64,000 nt of DNA from Oceanobacillus sojae (GTDB lineage Bacteria; Bacillota; Bacilli; Bacillales; Amphibacillaceae), in NCBI RefSeq assembly GCF_900162665.1, contig NZ_LT727810.1, positions 465,067 through 529,066 on the forward strand, in the 5' to 3' direction. Below the pieces are notes generated by a model. That model saw only the letters and a list, made by a program, of their open reading frames with translations. It made no database searches and was not told the origin of the DNA. The position numbers and the translations under genes were made by a program. Shown piece by piece: positions 9,373-17,903 of this stretch. Each line of letters begins with the position of its first letter. The stretch's first letter is position 1.

Positions 9373-10398
9373 ATGAAAATAGTTACAATCAAAGATATAG
9401 CAAAGGTAACCGGTTTTTCTCCATCTACAGTATCCCGGGTAATTGCTAACAACTCGAGGATAAGTGAAGAGACGAAACAAAAAGTTAGAGCAGCAATGGA
9501 AGAATTAGGATATCACCCTAATCTGACTGCCAGGAATTTAGTTGTGCAGTCAACGAAAACAATTGGCGTGATTATGCCGTCTTCAGCGGATAAGTCTTTG
9601 CAGAATCCATTTTTTACGGAGGTCTTAAGAGGGATAGGATCTTATTTTCATCAGGAGCAATTTTCGATGCTTCTTTCGTCCGGGCAAACAGAGGAAGAAA
9701 AATTTAAAGAAATCGAAAGAATGGTCCTGGGTAAGTATGTTGACGGGATAATTTTACTTTATTCACGACTGAATGATTCCGTAGTGGATTTTTTAAAGGA
9801 AAAGAAATTCCCTTTTGTTATGGTAGGAAAACCCTCAGAATATAAAGATGAAATAGTTCATGTAGACAATGATAATATAAAAGCGGGGAAAGACATTACT
9901 GAGCATTTGCTGGAAAATGGACATAAACGGATTTCATTTATTGGAGGAGCCGCAGATCTGGTTGTAACCATCGACCGGCAAAAAGGCTATGAAACAGCAT
10001 TAAAAGAAGCCGGCATTCCTGTATCAGAAGAGTATATCATCCATACAGAGTTTCTAAAGTCCGGGGGAAGGGAAGCTGTTGAACAAATTTTAGAACTTAA
10101 AGTAACGCCGGATGCAATTGTTGTAAGCGATGACTTAATCAGTGTAGGGGTTATCAGTATGCTGGAGGAATATGGGCTGAAGGTTCCCGAACATATATCT
10201 TTAGTCAGCTTTAATAATATTTATTTCTCAGAAATTATACATCCTGCACTTACAACAGTGGATATCCAGATCTTTCGCCTGGGTGTAGAATCAGCAAAAG
10301 CAATTATTCAAATATGTACGAATCAGGTGCTAAATGAAAAGCGGATTATTATTCCTCATTGTATCGCATACCGGAATTCCGTTAAAGTAATGAAATAA
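9373..10398 (+). CDS. malR: LacI-family maltose regulator
   Basis: This 341-residue repressor has an N-terminal helix-turn-helix (VTIKDIAKVTGFSPSTVSRV, hinge ending GYHPNLTARNLV) and a periplasmic-binding-protein-like sugar-sensing domain. The N-terminal 130 residues resemble Gram-positive MalR strongly (for example ISEETKQKVRAAMEELGYHPN). It most likely binds the palindrome at 5212-5233 and responds to maltose or a maltodextrin. A GTG at 9370 is an alternative start. The upstream AGAGGG lies unusually close to either codon, so translation may be weak. It lies between mdxEFG and the thuA cluster. Confidence 0.85.
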   Translation: MKIVTIKDIAKVTGFSPSTVSRVIANNSRISEETKQKVRAAMEELGYHPNLTARNLVVQSTKTIGVIMPSSADKSLQNPFFTEVLRGIGSYFHQEQFSMLLSSGQTEEEKFKEIERMVLGKYVDGIILLYSRLNDSVVDFLKEKKFPFVMVGKPSEYKDEIVHVDNDNIKAGKDITEHLLENGHKRISFIGGAADLVVTIDRQKGYETALKEAGIPVSEEYIIHTEFLKSGGREAVEQILELKVTPDAIVVSDDLISVGVISMLEEYGLKVPEHISLVSFNNIYFSEIIHPALTTVDIQIFRLGVESAKAIIQICTNQVLNEKRIIIPHCIAYRNSVKVMK

Positions 10399-10402
10399 AA
10401 AA

Positions 10403-10426
10403 TTGCTGGTATCCTGTTATCAGCAA
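10403..10426 (+). other. Hairpin after malR
   Basis: A 9-bp stem (TTGCTGGTA with TATCAGCAA, one G-U) with a 6-base loop has no T-run after it. It is a possible weak terminator or mRNA-stabilising structure. The loop side contains TCCTGTTATC, which recurs at 10554-10563. Confidence 0.4.
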
Positions 10427-10545
10427 GGGTACAGTATTATAATTATCAGAAGAAGCACAGAAGAACAAATTTATAAAGATGTTGAACGAATGAAATCATG
10501 TTTATGGGCATTGAATCAAGAGAGTCTCATAGAAAATTAACCGAA

Positions 10546-10570
10546 GATAACAGTCCTGTTATCGATGTCA
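10546..10570 (+). promoter_or_regulatory. Inverted repeat and cre-like site upstream of thuA-like gene
   Basis: GATAACAG and CTGTTATC form perfect 8-bp arms around two bases (10546-10563). Overlapping it, TGTTATCGATGTCA (10557-10570) fits the CcpA cre consensus at all positions but one. This suggests catabolite control of the downstream cluster. Confidence 0.5.
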
Positions 10571-10607
10571 CGATAGAATAAAAGAAATCAAATAAGGAGT
10601 GTCCGCA

Positions 10608-11315
10608 ATGAATATCGTAGTATGGAATGAAAATCGTCATGAAAAAACAAATGAAACAGTTGCTTCTATTTATCCGGAGGGGATTCATGGAGCTATTGCC
10701 GGCTTTTTAACGGAAGCGGGGCATGATGTGACTACAGCGACATTAGATGAGCCGGAGCATGGATTGCCGGAGGATTTATTAGAGAAAACAGACGTGCTGC
10801 TCTGGTGGGGGCATATGGCGCACGATGAAGTACAGGATGCCATCGTGGAAAGAGTGAAAAAGCGTGTGTTAGATGGCATGGGTTTAATTGTTCTTCACTC
10901 AGGACATTTCTCGAAAATCTTTAAATCTCTTATGGGGACAGGCTGCGATTTGAAATGGCGTGAATCGGATGATACAGAACGTGTTTGGAATGTAGATCCA
11001 TCCCATCCAATTGCCAAAGGAATCGGTGAGTATTTTGAAATTGAAAAAGAAGAAATGTATGGGGAGCATTTTGATATACCGGCACCGGATGAATTGATTT
11101 TTGTCAGCTGGTTTACCGGCGGGGAAGTTTTCCGCAGTGGGGCGACGTTTAAACGCGGCAGAGGGAAAATATTCTATTTCCGCCCTGGTCATGAAACCTA
11201 TCCAACCTATCATCAGGCAGAGGTTCAACAGGTAATTAAAAATGCTGTCGAATGGGCTGAAAATCAAAACACGCCGAAGCATACATACGGTAATTTCCAG
11301 CCGATTGAAAAATAA
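10608..11315 (+). CDS. ThuA-domain protein (trehalose utilisation family)
   Basis: This 235-residue cytoplasmic protein belongs to the ThuA family, with a class-I glutamine-amidotransferase-like fold. Visible features are the N-terminal strand [12 protein letters not shown], the [13 protein letters not shown] segment, [14 protein letters not shown] and the C-terminal [19 protein letters not shown]. In rhizobia and Agrobacterium, ThuA acts with an oxidoreductase on oxidised disaccharides. Here two such oxidoreductases and an epimerase follow. The ATG at 10608 has AAGGAG nine bases upstream; a GTG at 10599 overlaps that site and is rejected. The real substrate is unknown. Confidence 0.85.
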   Translation: MNIVVWNENRHEKTNETVASIYPEGIHGAIAGFLTEAGHDVTTATLDEPEHGLPEDLLEKTDVLLWWGHMAHDEVQDAIVERVKKRVLDGMGLIVLHSGHFSKIFKSLMGTGCDLKWRESDDTERVWNVDPSHPIAKGIGEYFEIEKEEMYGEHFDIPAPDELIFVSWFTGGEVFRSGATFKRGRGKIFYFRPGHETYPTYHQAEVQQVIKNAVEWAENQNTPKHTYGNFQPIEK

Positions 11316-11340
11316 AACGACGTAGAAAGGAAGATAAGAG

Positions 11341-12369
11341 ATGAGGATAAAAGTAGCAGTAATCGGATGCGGAAGTATTGCAACACATCGGCATCTGCCG
11401 GAGTACGCAGCGAATGAGAACGTCGAAATTACAGCTGTTTGCGACGTTGTTGGCGAACGGGCCAGGGAAGCAGCAGTAAAATATCAGGCTAAGGCTTATA
11501 CAGATTATAAAACACTGTTGAAAGAAGAGCGTATTGATGCTGTCAGTGTTTGTCTGCCAAACTACTTACATGCACCTGTCAGCATTGATGCGCTGAACGC
11601 CGGTATGCATGTACTTTGTGAAAAACCGATGGCAACTTCTATAGAAGAGGCAGATAAAATGATTGAAGCGGCGGAACGAAACGGGAAGAAATTAATGATT
11701 GGTCATAATCAGCGGTTTGTTGCTTCTCATCGAAAAGCCAAAGAACTGATTGAATCCGGAGCGATTGGGAACGTTTACAGCTTCCGTACCGCATTTGGTC
11801 ATGGCGGTCCAGAAGGCTGGAGTGCTGACGGGAAAGAAAGCTGGTTCTTTAAAAAAGACGAAGCATTTATTGGAGCAATGGGCGATTTAGGCGTACATAA
11901 AGCAGATTTAGTCCGTTATTTATTACAGGATGAGTTTGTAGAAGTAGGGGCATTTGTGGAGACAAGTGCAAAAGAAAATACAGATGTCGATGATAACGCC
12001 ACACTGATTCTTAAATCAGCAAAGGGCACAATTGGGACGCTGGCAGCAAGCTGGGCATACACGGCAAAAGAGGATAACTCGACGGTTATTTATGGAGAAA
12101 AAGCAATACTGCGTTTGGAGGATGACCCCGCCTATTCACTGGTGGTTCAATATGCAAATGGTGAAACAGTAAAGTACGAGCTCGGTGCAATTCAGTCTAA
12201 TGATGAAGGCGGTCAGACAACAACCCATGTTATTAATCATTTTGTTGACTCGATTCAAACCGATACTGCTCCATTAATTGATGGAGAAGAAGGAAAGAAG
12301 TCACTTGCTATTATTTTGGGTGCTTTAGAATCTGTGAAAACGAAAAGAATTTATTCGCTGGAGAAGTGA
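11341..12369 (+). CDS. Gfo/Idh/MocA family oxidoreductase 1
   Basis: This 342-residue NAD(P)-dependent sugar dehydrogenase has an N-terminal Rossmann fold (VAVIGCGSIATHRHLPEY) and the family signature CEKPMA near residue 95, whose lysine is catalytic. The C-terminal alpha/beta domain contains the conserved GDLGVHKADLVRYLL segment with catalytic Asp and His. An AGAAAGGAAG site precedes the ATG. It is 25 bases after the ThuA gene and three bases before the second dehydrogenase, in one apparent operon. Family members oxidise a sugar hydroxyl, often at C3. The substrate is not readable. Confidence 0.85.
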   Translation: MRIKVAVIGCGSIATHRHLPEYAANENVEITAVCDVVGERAREAAVKYQAKAYTDYKTLLKEERIDAVSVCLPNYLHAPVSIDALNAGMHVLCEKPMATSIEEADKMIEAAERNGKKLMIGHNQRFVASHRKAKELIESGAIGNVYSFRTAFGHGGPEGWSADGKESWFFKKDEAFIGAMGDLGVHKADLVRYLLQDEFVEVGAFVETSAKENTDVDDNATLILKSAKGTIGTLAASWAYTAKEDNSTVIYGEKAILRLEDDPAYSLVVQYANGETVKYELGAIQSNDEGGQTTTHVINHFVDSIQTDTAPLIDGEEGKKSLAIILGALESVKTKRIYSLEK

Positions 12370-12372
12370 TTC

Positions 12373-13410
12373 ATGATGAAACGATTGAAAATGGGACTGA
12401 TTGGTGCAGGAGGAATAGCGGAGAACCGTCATATTCCAGCCTATCAGTCATTAAGAGAATATGTAGAAATAACTGGGATACAGGATGTTAACCTTGTCCG
12501 GGCCAGAGAAGTAGCAGAAAAATATGCCATTCCGCATGTGTATGAAGACTATGTAGAGATGTTAAAGTATGTTGATGCCGTAACGATTTGTACACCAAAT
12601 AAATTTCACGAATCAATAGCAGTTGCAGCTTTGAACCAGGGCGTTCATGTTTTATGTGAGAAACCGATGGCGCTGAATGCAGCTGAAGGAAAACGGATGG
12701 TAGATGCTGCAGAAAAAAATAACCGTATCTTAATGATTGGCTACCATTATCGATTTATGGATGCCGTTGTTTTGGCTAAGCAGTCCATGGCCGGAGTAGG
12801 GGGTCCTATTGTTACGCGTGTACAGGCTTTACGTCAAAGAAAGGTTCCGGGCTGGGGTGTATTTATCAATAAGCAGCTTCAGGGCGGAGGGAGTTTAATT
12901 GATTGGGGCTGCCATTTACTAGATACAGCTCTTTGGCTTGTTTCTCCTTCCAAACCAGTCGAAGTAAATGCACAGACCTATCAGCGTCTAAGCAAGCAGC
13001 CGAATCAGGTTAATGATTGGGGAAGCTATGACCATGAAGCCATTGACGTCGATGATCATGTGAGCGCTTATATACGTTTTGATGATCAAAGCACGTTATT
13101 ATTTGAGTGTTCCTGGGCGGCAAATATAAAAGAAGATCAGACGCATATCTCGATATCGGGAGAAAATGGTGGATTAAGTGTATTTCCTTATGAATTCTAT
13201 CAGTCTAAGTATAATCGAATGATGGAAACGCATACGAATACAACACAGGATCAACAGCAAGCCGGTCTTTTGCAGGCGAAAAACTTTATTGATGCCTGCT
13301 TAGGCAGAGATCAATTAAAAAGCAGCCCGCAGGATGCGCTGAAAGTAACCAGGGTAATGGATGCAATCTATGAGAGCAGTGAGCGGGGAAAAAGTATTTT
13401 TATAAACTAG
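12373..13410 (+). CDS. Gfo/Idh/MocA family oxidoreductase 2
   Basis: This second 345-residue dehydrogenase has a Rossmann motif (GLIGAGGIAENRHIPAY), the signature CEKPMAL and a catalytic region around SLIDWGCHLLDTALWL. It is paralogous to the preceding gene but clearly diverged, so the two may act on different sugars or in opposite directions. The start follows GGAG at nine bases; ATG at 12376 is an alternative. Three bases separate it from the upstream gene, indicating coupled expression. The C-terminal part contains FECSWAANIKEDQTHISISGENGGL, typical of the dimer-forming beta sheet. Confidence 0.85.
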   Translation: MMKRLKMGLIGAGGIAENRHIPAYQSLREYVEITGIQDVNLVRAREVAEKYAIPHVYEDYVEMLKYVDAVTICTPNKFHESIAVAALNQGVHVLCEKPMALNAAEGKRMVDAAEKNNRILMIGYHYRFMDAVVLAKQSMAGVGGPIVTRVQALRQRKVPGWGVFINKQLQGGGSLIDWGCHLLDTALWLVSPSKPVEVNAQTYQRLSKQPNQVNDWGSYDHEAIDVDDHVSAYIRFDDQSTLLFECSWAANIKEDQTHISISGENGGLSVFPYEFYQSKYNRMMETHTNTTQDQQQAGLLQAKNFIDACLGRDQLKSSPQDALKVTRVMDAIYESSERGKSIFIN

Positions 13411-13420
13411 GAGGCTAATA

Positions 13421-14389
13421 ATGAAACTGGGTGTATTTACTGTTTTATTTGCTGAGAAAAAGTTGGAAGAGATGCTGGATTATGTAAAAGACGCCGGATT
13501 AGATGCTGTGGAAATCGGGACAGGGGGAAACCCGGGAACCGCACACTGTCAAATTGATGAACTGCTGGAAAACAGCGAGAAACGAAAGGAATTCAAGGAT
13601 AAAATTGAGTCCCGCGGGTTAACGATTAGTGCATTCAGCTGCCATGATAATCCTGTTTCGCCGAATAAAGCACATGCTAAAGCAAGTCATGACGCTTTTG
13701 TAAAGACTGTTCGGCTGGCGGAAATGCTGGATGTTCCTGTTGTAAATACATTTTCCGGAACGCCGGGATCGAATGAAGATTCCAAATATCCTAATTGGCC
13801 GGTGACTCCATGGCCGACGGAGTACTCCGATATTTTAAAATGGCAATGGGAAGAAAAACTGATTCCATATTGGAGGGAGCAGGGGCAATTTGCAGAAGAT
13901 CATGGCGTAAAGATTGGACTGGAGCTGCATGCCGGTTTCCTTGTTCATACACCATATACGATGTTGAAACTTCGTGAAGCAACAAATAATGCTATCGGGG
14001 CAAACCTTGATCCGAGTCACTTATGGTGGCAGGGAATTGATCCGGTTGCGGCTATTAAAATTTTAGGAAAAGCCGGAGCTATTCATCATTTTCATGCCAA
14101 GGACACATATATTGATCAGGATAATGTTAACATGTACGGCTTAACCGACATGCAGCCTTATGGGGAGGTCCAGACCCGGGCCTGGACATTTCGTTCGGTA
14201 GGGTACGGTCATAGCATTCAGGAATGGTCCAACATTGTGAGCGCACTCAGAACGTATGGCTATGATTATGTTATCAGCATCGAGCATGAAGACCCGATTA
14301 TGTCAATTCAGGAAGGCTTTCAAGCAGCTGTGAAAAATTTAAAACAGGTAAATATAACAGAAGCACCAGCCACAATGTGGTGGGCTTAA
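13421..14389 (+). CDS. TIM-barrel sugar isomerase/epimerase
   Basis: This 322-residue protein belongs to the xylose-isomerase-like (AP endonuclease 2) family. Probable divalent-metal ligands are the Glu in GLELHAG, the Asp/His in NLDPSHLWW, the His in HHFHAKD and the Glu in SIEHEDP. Relatives epimerise or cleave 3-keto-sugars and inosose-type substrates. It follows the dehydrogenases by 10 bases with an AGGAGG site, which supports a common pathway of oxidation followed by isomerisation or cleavage. The final WWA and the long WPVTPWPTEYSD insert are typical of the subgroup annotated as sugar phosphate isomerase, although no phosphate site is obvious. Confidence 0.83.
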   Translation: MKLGVFTVLFAEKKLEEMLDYVKDAGLDAVEIGTGGNPGTAHCQIDELLENSEKRKEFKDKIESRGLTISAFSCHDNPVSPNKAHAKASHDAFVKTVRLAEMLDVPVVNTFSGTPGSNEDSKYPNWPVTPWPTEYSDILKWQWEEKLIPYWREQGQFAEDHGVKIGLELHAGFLVHTPYTMLKLREATNNAIGANLDPSHLWWQGIDPVAAIKILGKAGAIHHFHAKDTYIDQDNVNMYGLTDMQPYGEVQTRAWTFRSVGYGHSIQEWSNIVSALRTYGYDYVISIEHEDPIMSIQEGFQAAVKNLKQVNITEAPATMWWA

Positions 14390-14467
14390 GATAAATTGAA
14401 CTGGATTATATGCTCTGGTAAGAAGAGTATATTTCCAGTTCCGTTATTTAAGAAGGGAAGTCGGCAT

Positions 14468-16123
14468 ATGAAAAAAATATGGTGGAAAGAAGCAACAGCC
14501 TATCAAATTTATCCCAGAAGCTTTATGGATTCTAACGGGGACGGAATTGGCGATATACAAGGTATTATTTCTAAACTGGATTATTTAAAGGATTTAGGGA
14601 TCGATGTTATCTGGATCAGCCCTGTCTATCAATCTCCTAATGATGATAATGGCTATGATATTAGTGATTATCAGGCGATTGCAGAAGAATTTGGAACAAT
14701 GGCAGACTTCGATGAGCTGCTTGAAAAAGTACATCAAAAGGGTATGCGTCTGATTATGGATCTGGTTATCAATCATACTTCTGATGAGCACCCCTGGTTT
14801 GTTGAGTCCAAGTCATCTAAAGACAACCCATACCGAGATTATTATATTTGGCATCCCGGAAAGAAAAACGGGGAAGTGCCGAACAATTGGGAGTCTATTT
14901 TTGGGGGGTCAGCATGGAAATATGATGAACAGACAAAAGAATATTTTATGCATATTTTTTCTGAAAAACAGCCGGATTTAAACTGGGAAAATGAAGCAGT
15001 ACGCAAAGATTTATATATAATGGTAAACTGGTGGCTGGATAAAGGAATCGACGGCTTTCGTGTCGATGCAATCTCGCATATAAAGAAGAAGCCCGGGTTT
15101 CCTGATTTACCGAACCCGAAAAAGAAAAAATATGTTCCTTCTTTTAAAGGACATATGAATCGGGACGGTATTCATGAATTTCTGCAGGAATTTAAAAAAG
15201 CAACGCTGGATCATTATGATATTATGGCTGTTGGAGAAGCTAATGGTGTGAAACTGGCACAGGCAGATGACTGGGTTGGTGAAAAGCATGGTGTATTTGA
15301 TATGATTTTTCAATTTGATCATCTTAATCTTTGGGGACGAGAAACAGGGGAAGGGCTTGATTTAGAAGAACTGAAGGATGTATTTACCACCTGGCAGAAG
15401 GGACTGGAGAAAGTCGGATGGAATGCGTTGTTTTTAGAAAATCATGATCAGCCTCGCTCTGTATCTAGCTGGGGAGATCCGGAGAATTATCATGCGGCTT
15501 CAGCAAAAGCTTTTGCTGTACTATACTTTATGATGCAGGGGACGCCGTTTATTTATCAAGGACAGGAAATTGGAATGACGAATGCCCCATTTGAATCAAT
15601 CGAGGAATATGATGCCGTTGATGCGAAGAATTTTTATAAGGAGCAGCTGGAAAAAGGAGTTCCGGAAGAAGGAATATTAGCGGCATTAGCGAAGACGAGC
15701 CGGGACCATTCACGTACACCAATGCAGTGGAATGGTAAAGCGAATGCCGGTTTTACAACAGGAACACCCTGGATGAAAGTGAATCCAAATTATCCATCCA
15801 TCAATGTCGAAAACCAGCAAAATCATGCCGATTCTATTCTGAACTTCTATAAACTGCTGATTGCATTACGGAAGCAGGAGCAGGGGCTCATTTACGGGAA
15901 TTACGATCTTGTGATAAAGGATCATCCAGGTGTATATGCTTATATGCGGACATATCAAGAAAATAAGTGGCTCATCCTGGTAAATGTTTTTGGAAAAGAA
16001 ACGGAATATGAATTACCGGAAAAATTAAAGGATAAATCATTAAAATTACTGATTAATAATTATGAAGAAGCTACACTGGGAAAACTCAAACCTTATCAAG
16101 CTGTTATTTATCAGATTATTTGA
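14468..16123 (+). CDS. malL: GH13 alpha-glucosidase (MalL family)
   Basis: This cytoplasmic 551-residue glycosidase releases glucose from short alpha-glucosides. Catalytic residues are Asp200 in DGFRVDAISHI, Glu257 in VGEANG and Asp327 in FLENHDQPR; DLVINHTSDEHPWF is also conserved. The residue after the nucleophile is Ala201. Oligo-1,6-glucosidases usually have Val there, so alpha-1,4 bonds may be preferred (inference). The ATG at 14468 has AAGGGAAG upstream; the longer frame from 14396 has no site and is not family-like. It closes the cluster and is followed by a strong terminator. Confidence 0.88.
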   Translation: MKKIWWKEATAYQIYPRSFMDSNGDGIGDIQGIISKLDYLKDLGIDVIWISPVYQSPNDDNGYDISDYQAIAEEFGTMADFDELLEKVHQKGMRLIMDLVINHTSDEHPWFVESKSSKDNPYRDYYIWHPGKKNGEVPNNWESIFGGSAWKYDEQTKEYFMHIFSEKQPDLNWENEAVRKDLYIMVNWWLDKGIDGFRVDAISHIKKKPGFPDLPNPKKKKYVPSFKGHMNRDGIHEFLQEFKKATLDHYDIMAVGEANGVKLAQADDWVGEKHGVFDMIFQFDHLNLWGRETGEGLDLEELKDVFTTWQKGLEKVGWNALFLENHDQPRSVSSWGDPENYHAASAKAFAVLYFMMQGTPFIYQGQEIGMTNAPFESIEEYDAVDAKNFYKEQLEKGVPEEGILAALAKTSRDHSRTPMQWNGKANAGFTTGTPWMKVNPNYPSINVENQQNHADSILNFYKLLIALRKQEQGLIYGNYDLVIKDHPGVYAYMRTYQENKWLILVNVFGKETEYELPEKLKDKSLKLLINNYEEATLGKLKPYQAVIYQII

Positions 16124-16124
16124 C

Positions 16125-16163
16125 AAAAACAGGCTCGTGCAGATTGCACAGCCTGTTTTTCTT
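16125..16163 (+). terminator. Terminator of the thuA-malL cluster
   Basis: An 11-bp stem (AAAAACAGGCT with AGCCTGTTTTT) ends in a T-run and lies two bases after the malL stop. Confidence 0.88.
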
Positions 16164-16242
16164 ATCTGGAATAATCATTTGTAAAATACTTGTCGATTAA
16201 TGCGAAATTTACCTTGCAGGGACTTCATAATTTATGAATTTT

Positions 16243-16250
16243 ACCGATAT
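16243..16250 (+). promoter_or_regulatory. SigD-like -10 element upstream of motA
   Basis: ACCGATAT matches the SigD -10 consensus GCCGATAT at seven of eight positions and lies 36 bases before the motA ATG. The expected -35 TAAA is not clear at the normal spacing. SigD control of motAB is known in B. subtilis. Confidence 0.5.
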
Positions 16251-16285
16251 TAAAAGTAGGTACAATGGAAAACGGGAGGATACAT

Positions 16286-17071
16286 ATGGATAAAACATCA
16301 GTCATAGGTTTAATATTAGGACTAATTGCTGTCGGGGTCGGAATGGTATTAAAAGGTGCACAATTAAGTGCATTGCTGGAGCCTGCAGCATTTCTCATCA
16401 TTCTGCTTGGGACAGTGGCAGCAGTTACAATTGCTTTTCCGGGAAGTGTTTTAAAAAAAGTTCCGGCATTATTTAAAAAATTATTTTTTGAAGAGAAACA
16501 AACCGATTCTAAAGAGCTTATTGCTTTATTTATGGATTGGGCAGACCAAACTCGTAAAGAGGGTCTGCTTTCTTTAGAAAATCAAATGAGTGAAGTGAAT
16601 GATCCCTTTCTTTCATCGGGCCTGCAATTAGCAATTGACGGGCAATCACCCGATTTTATTAAGGATGTCATGATTGAAAAAATAGAAGCAATGGAGCAGC
16701 GGCATGAGGAAGGTGCTGCTATTTTCACGCAGGCAGGTACATATGCTCCGACACTGGGAGTACTTGGTGCTGTAATCGGATTGATTGCAGCGCTGTCTGA
16801 TATGTCTGATATTGATGCTTTGGGACATGCTATTTCTGCAGCGTTTGTAGCCACATTGTTAGGGATTTTTACAGGCTACGTGCTGTGGCATCCATTTGCG
16901 AATAAACTGCGTGAAAAGTCAAAACGGGAAATAATGCAAAAAGAATTAATTGTGGAAGGCGTTTTGTCCATTACCACAGGCGATTCCAGATTAATTGTAC
17001 AGGAGAAATTAGGATCCTTACTTTCATCTAAAGAGTTAGCAGAATTGCAGAAGAGGGATAGCGATGGCTAG
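16286..17071 (+). CDS. motA: Flagellar motor stator protein MotA
   Basis: This 261-residue inner-membrane protein forms the ion-conducting stator with MotB. Four membrane segments are visible. The N-terminus MDKTSVIGLILG and the region AIFTQAGTYAPTLGVLGAVIG are nearly identical to B. subtilis MotA, which favours proton-type MotA over sodium-type MotP. The cytoplasmic loop between segments 2 and 3 contacts the rotor. The ATG at 16286 follows GGGAGG; the in-frame ATG at 16265 lacks a site. It overlaps motB by eight bases. A SigD-like -10 lies upstream. In halotolerant species ion choice should be tested rather than assumed. Confidence 0.92.
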   Translation: MDKTSVIGLILGLIAVGVGMVLKGAQLSALLEPAAFLIILLGTVAAVTIAFPGSVLKKVPALFKKLFFEEKQTDSKELIALFMDWADQTRKEGLLSLENQMSEVNDPFLSSGLQLAIDGQSPDFIKDVMIEKIEAMEQRHEEGAAIFTQAGTYAPTLGVLGAVIGLIAALSDMSDIDALGHAISAAFVATLLGIFTGYVLWHPFANKLREKSKREIMQKELIVEGVLSITTGDSRLIVQEKLGSLLSSKELAELQKRDSDG

Positions 17072-17876
17072 GAGAAGGAAAAAGAAAAAGCAATCGCATA
17101 TAAATGAGTCCTGGCTGCTTCCTTATTCTGATTTATTAACATTGTTAGTAGCGTTATTTATTGTATTGTTCGCTTCAAGTGATATCAACGTCGAAAAATA
17201 TTTCCAGCTTGCCAACGTTTTTCGTGATGAATTATCTGCTGGATCAGGTAAAGGTCTCTTAGATTATGATTCCGAACCAATTCCTCCAAGTGTGAAAGAA
17301 GGCCGGGATGATGGCGATTATATGGAAGAAGGCGAGGATGACGAGGAAGGATTGAGTGAAGAGGATATAGAAGGTCAGCAGGAGCTTCTTAAGCTGCAGG
17401 GGATTCAAAGAGAAATCAATGATTATATTGAAGAAGCTGGTCTTACAGAACAGTTTGGTACCGAGCTGACCGGAGAGGGTCTGCTTATTACGATGCGCAA
17501 TGATATTCTGTTCGATTCGGGTAGTGCGGTGGTAAAGACGGGGGGAAGGCAAGTTGCAGAGGATGTTTCTCAAATCCTGTATACAGAACCTCCTCATCAG
17601 GTAGTTATCAGTGGTCACGCCGATGATGTTCCTATTCATAACGCAGACTATGATTCAAACTGGCAGCTCAGCGTGAGCAGGGCTATGAATTTTATGCAGA
17701 TTATACTTGAAAATAACAACCTGGATCCGACTATGTTCAGCGTGAAAGGACATGGGGAATTTGACCCGGCTTATCCAAATGATACAAAGGAAAACAGGGC
17801 AAGAAATCGGCGCGTAGAGGTATTGGTTTTACCGAATTATGAGATTAATGTACCGGAGGAAACAGGAGAACAATAG
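17064..17876 (+). CDS. motB: Flagellar motor stator protein MotB
   Basis: This 270-residue stator partner has a very basic N-terminus, one membrane segment with the essential ion-carrying Asp23 (PYSDLLTLLVALF), an acidic linker (about 85-115) and a C-terminal OmpA-like peptidoglycan-binding domain. That domain includes ISGHADDVPIH and ENRARNRRVEVLVLP. It anchors the stator to the wall. The membrane segment resembles MotB more than sodium-type MotS, which lacks the ALFIVL pattern. The start overlaps the motA end, with AGAGGGA upstream. Confidence 0.92.
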   Translation: MARRRKKKKQSHINESWLLPYSDLLTLLVALFIVLFASSDINVEKYFQLANVFRDELSAGSGKGLLDYDSEPIPPSVKEGRDDGDYMEEGEDDEEGLSEEDIEGQQELLKLQGIQREINDYIEEAGLTEQFGTELTGEGLLITMRNDILFDSGSAVVKTGGRQVAEDVSQILYTEPPHQVVISGHADDVPIHNADYDSNWQLSVSRAMNFMQIILENNNLDPTMFSVKGHGEFDPAYPNDTKENRARNRRVEVLVLPNYEINVPEETGEQ

Positions 17877-17903
17877 AATGTAGATAGAATAGAGGGGAAT
17901 CAT

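Noticed and set aside
14396-14467. N-terminal extension of the alpha-glucosidase
   Set aside because: The family starts at the internal ATG (14468), which has the ribosome site.
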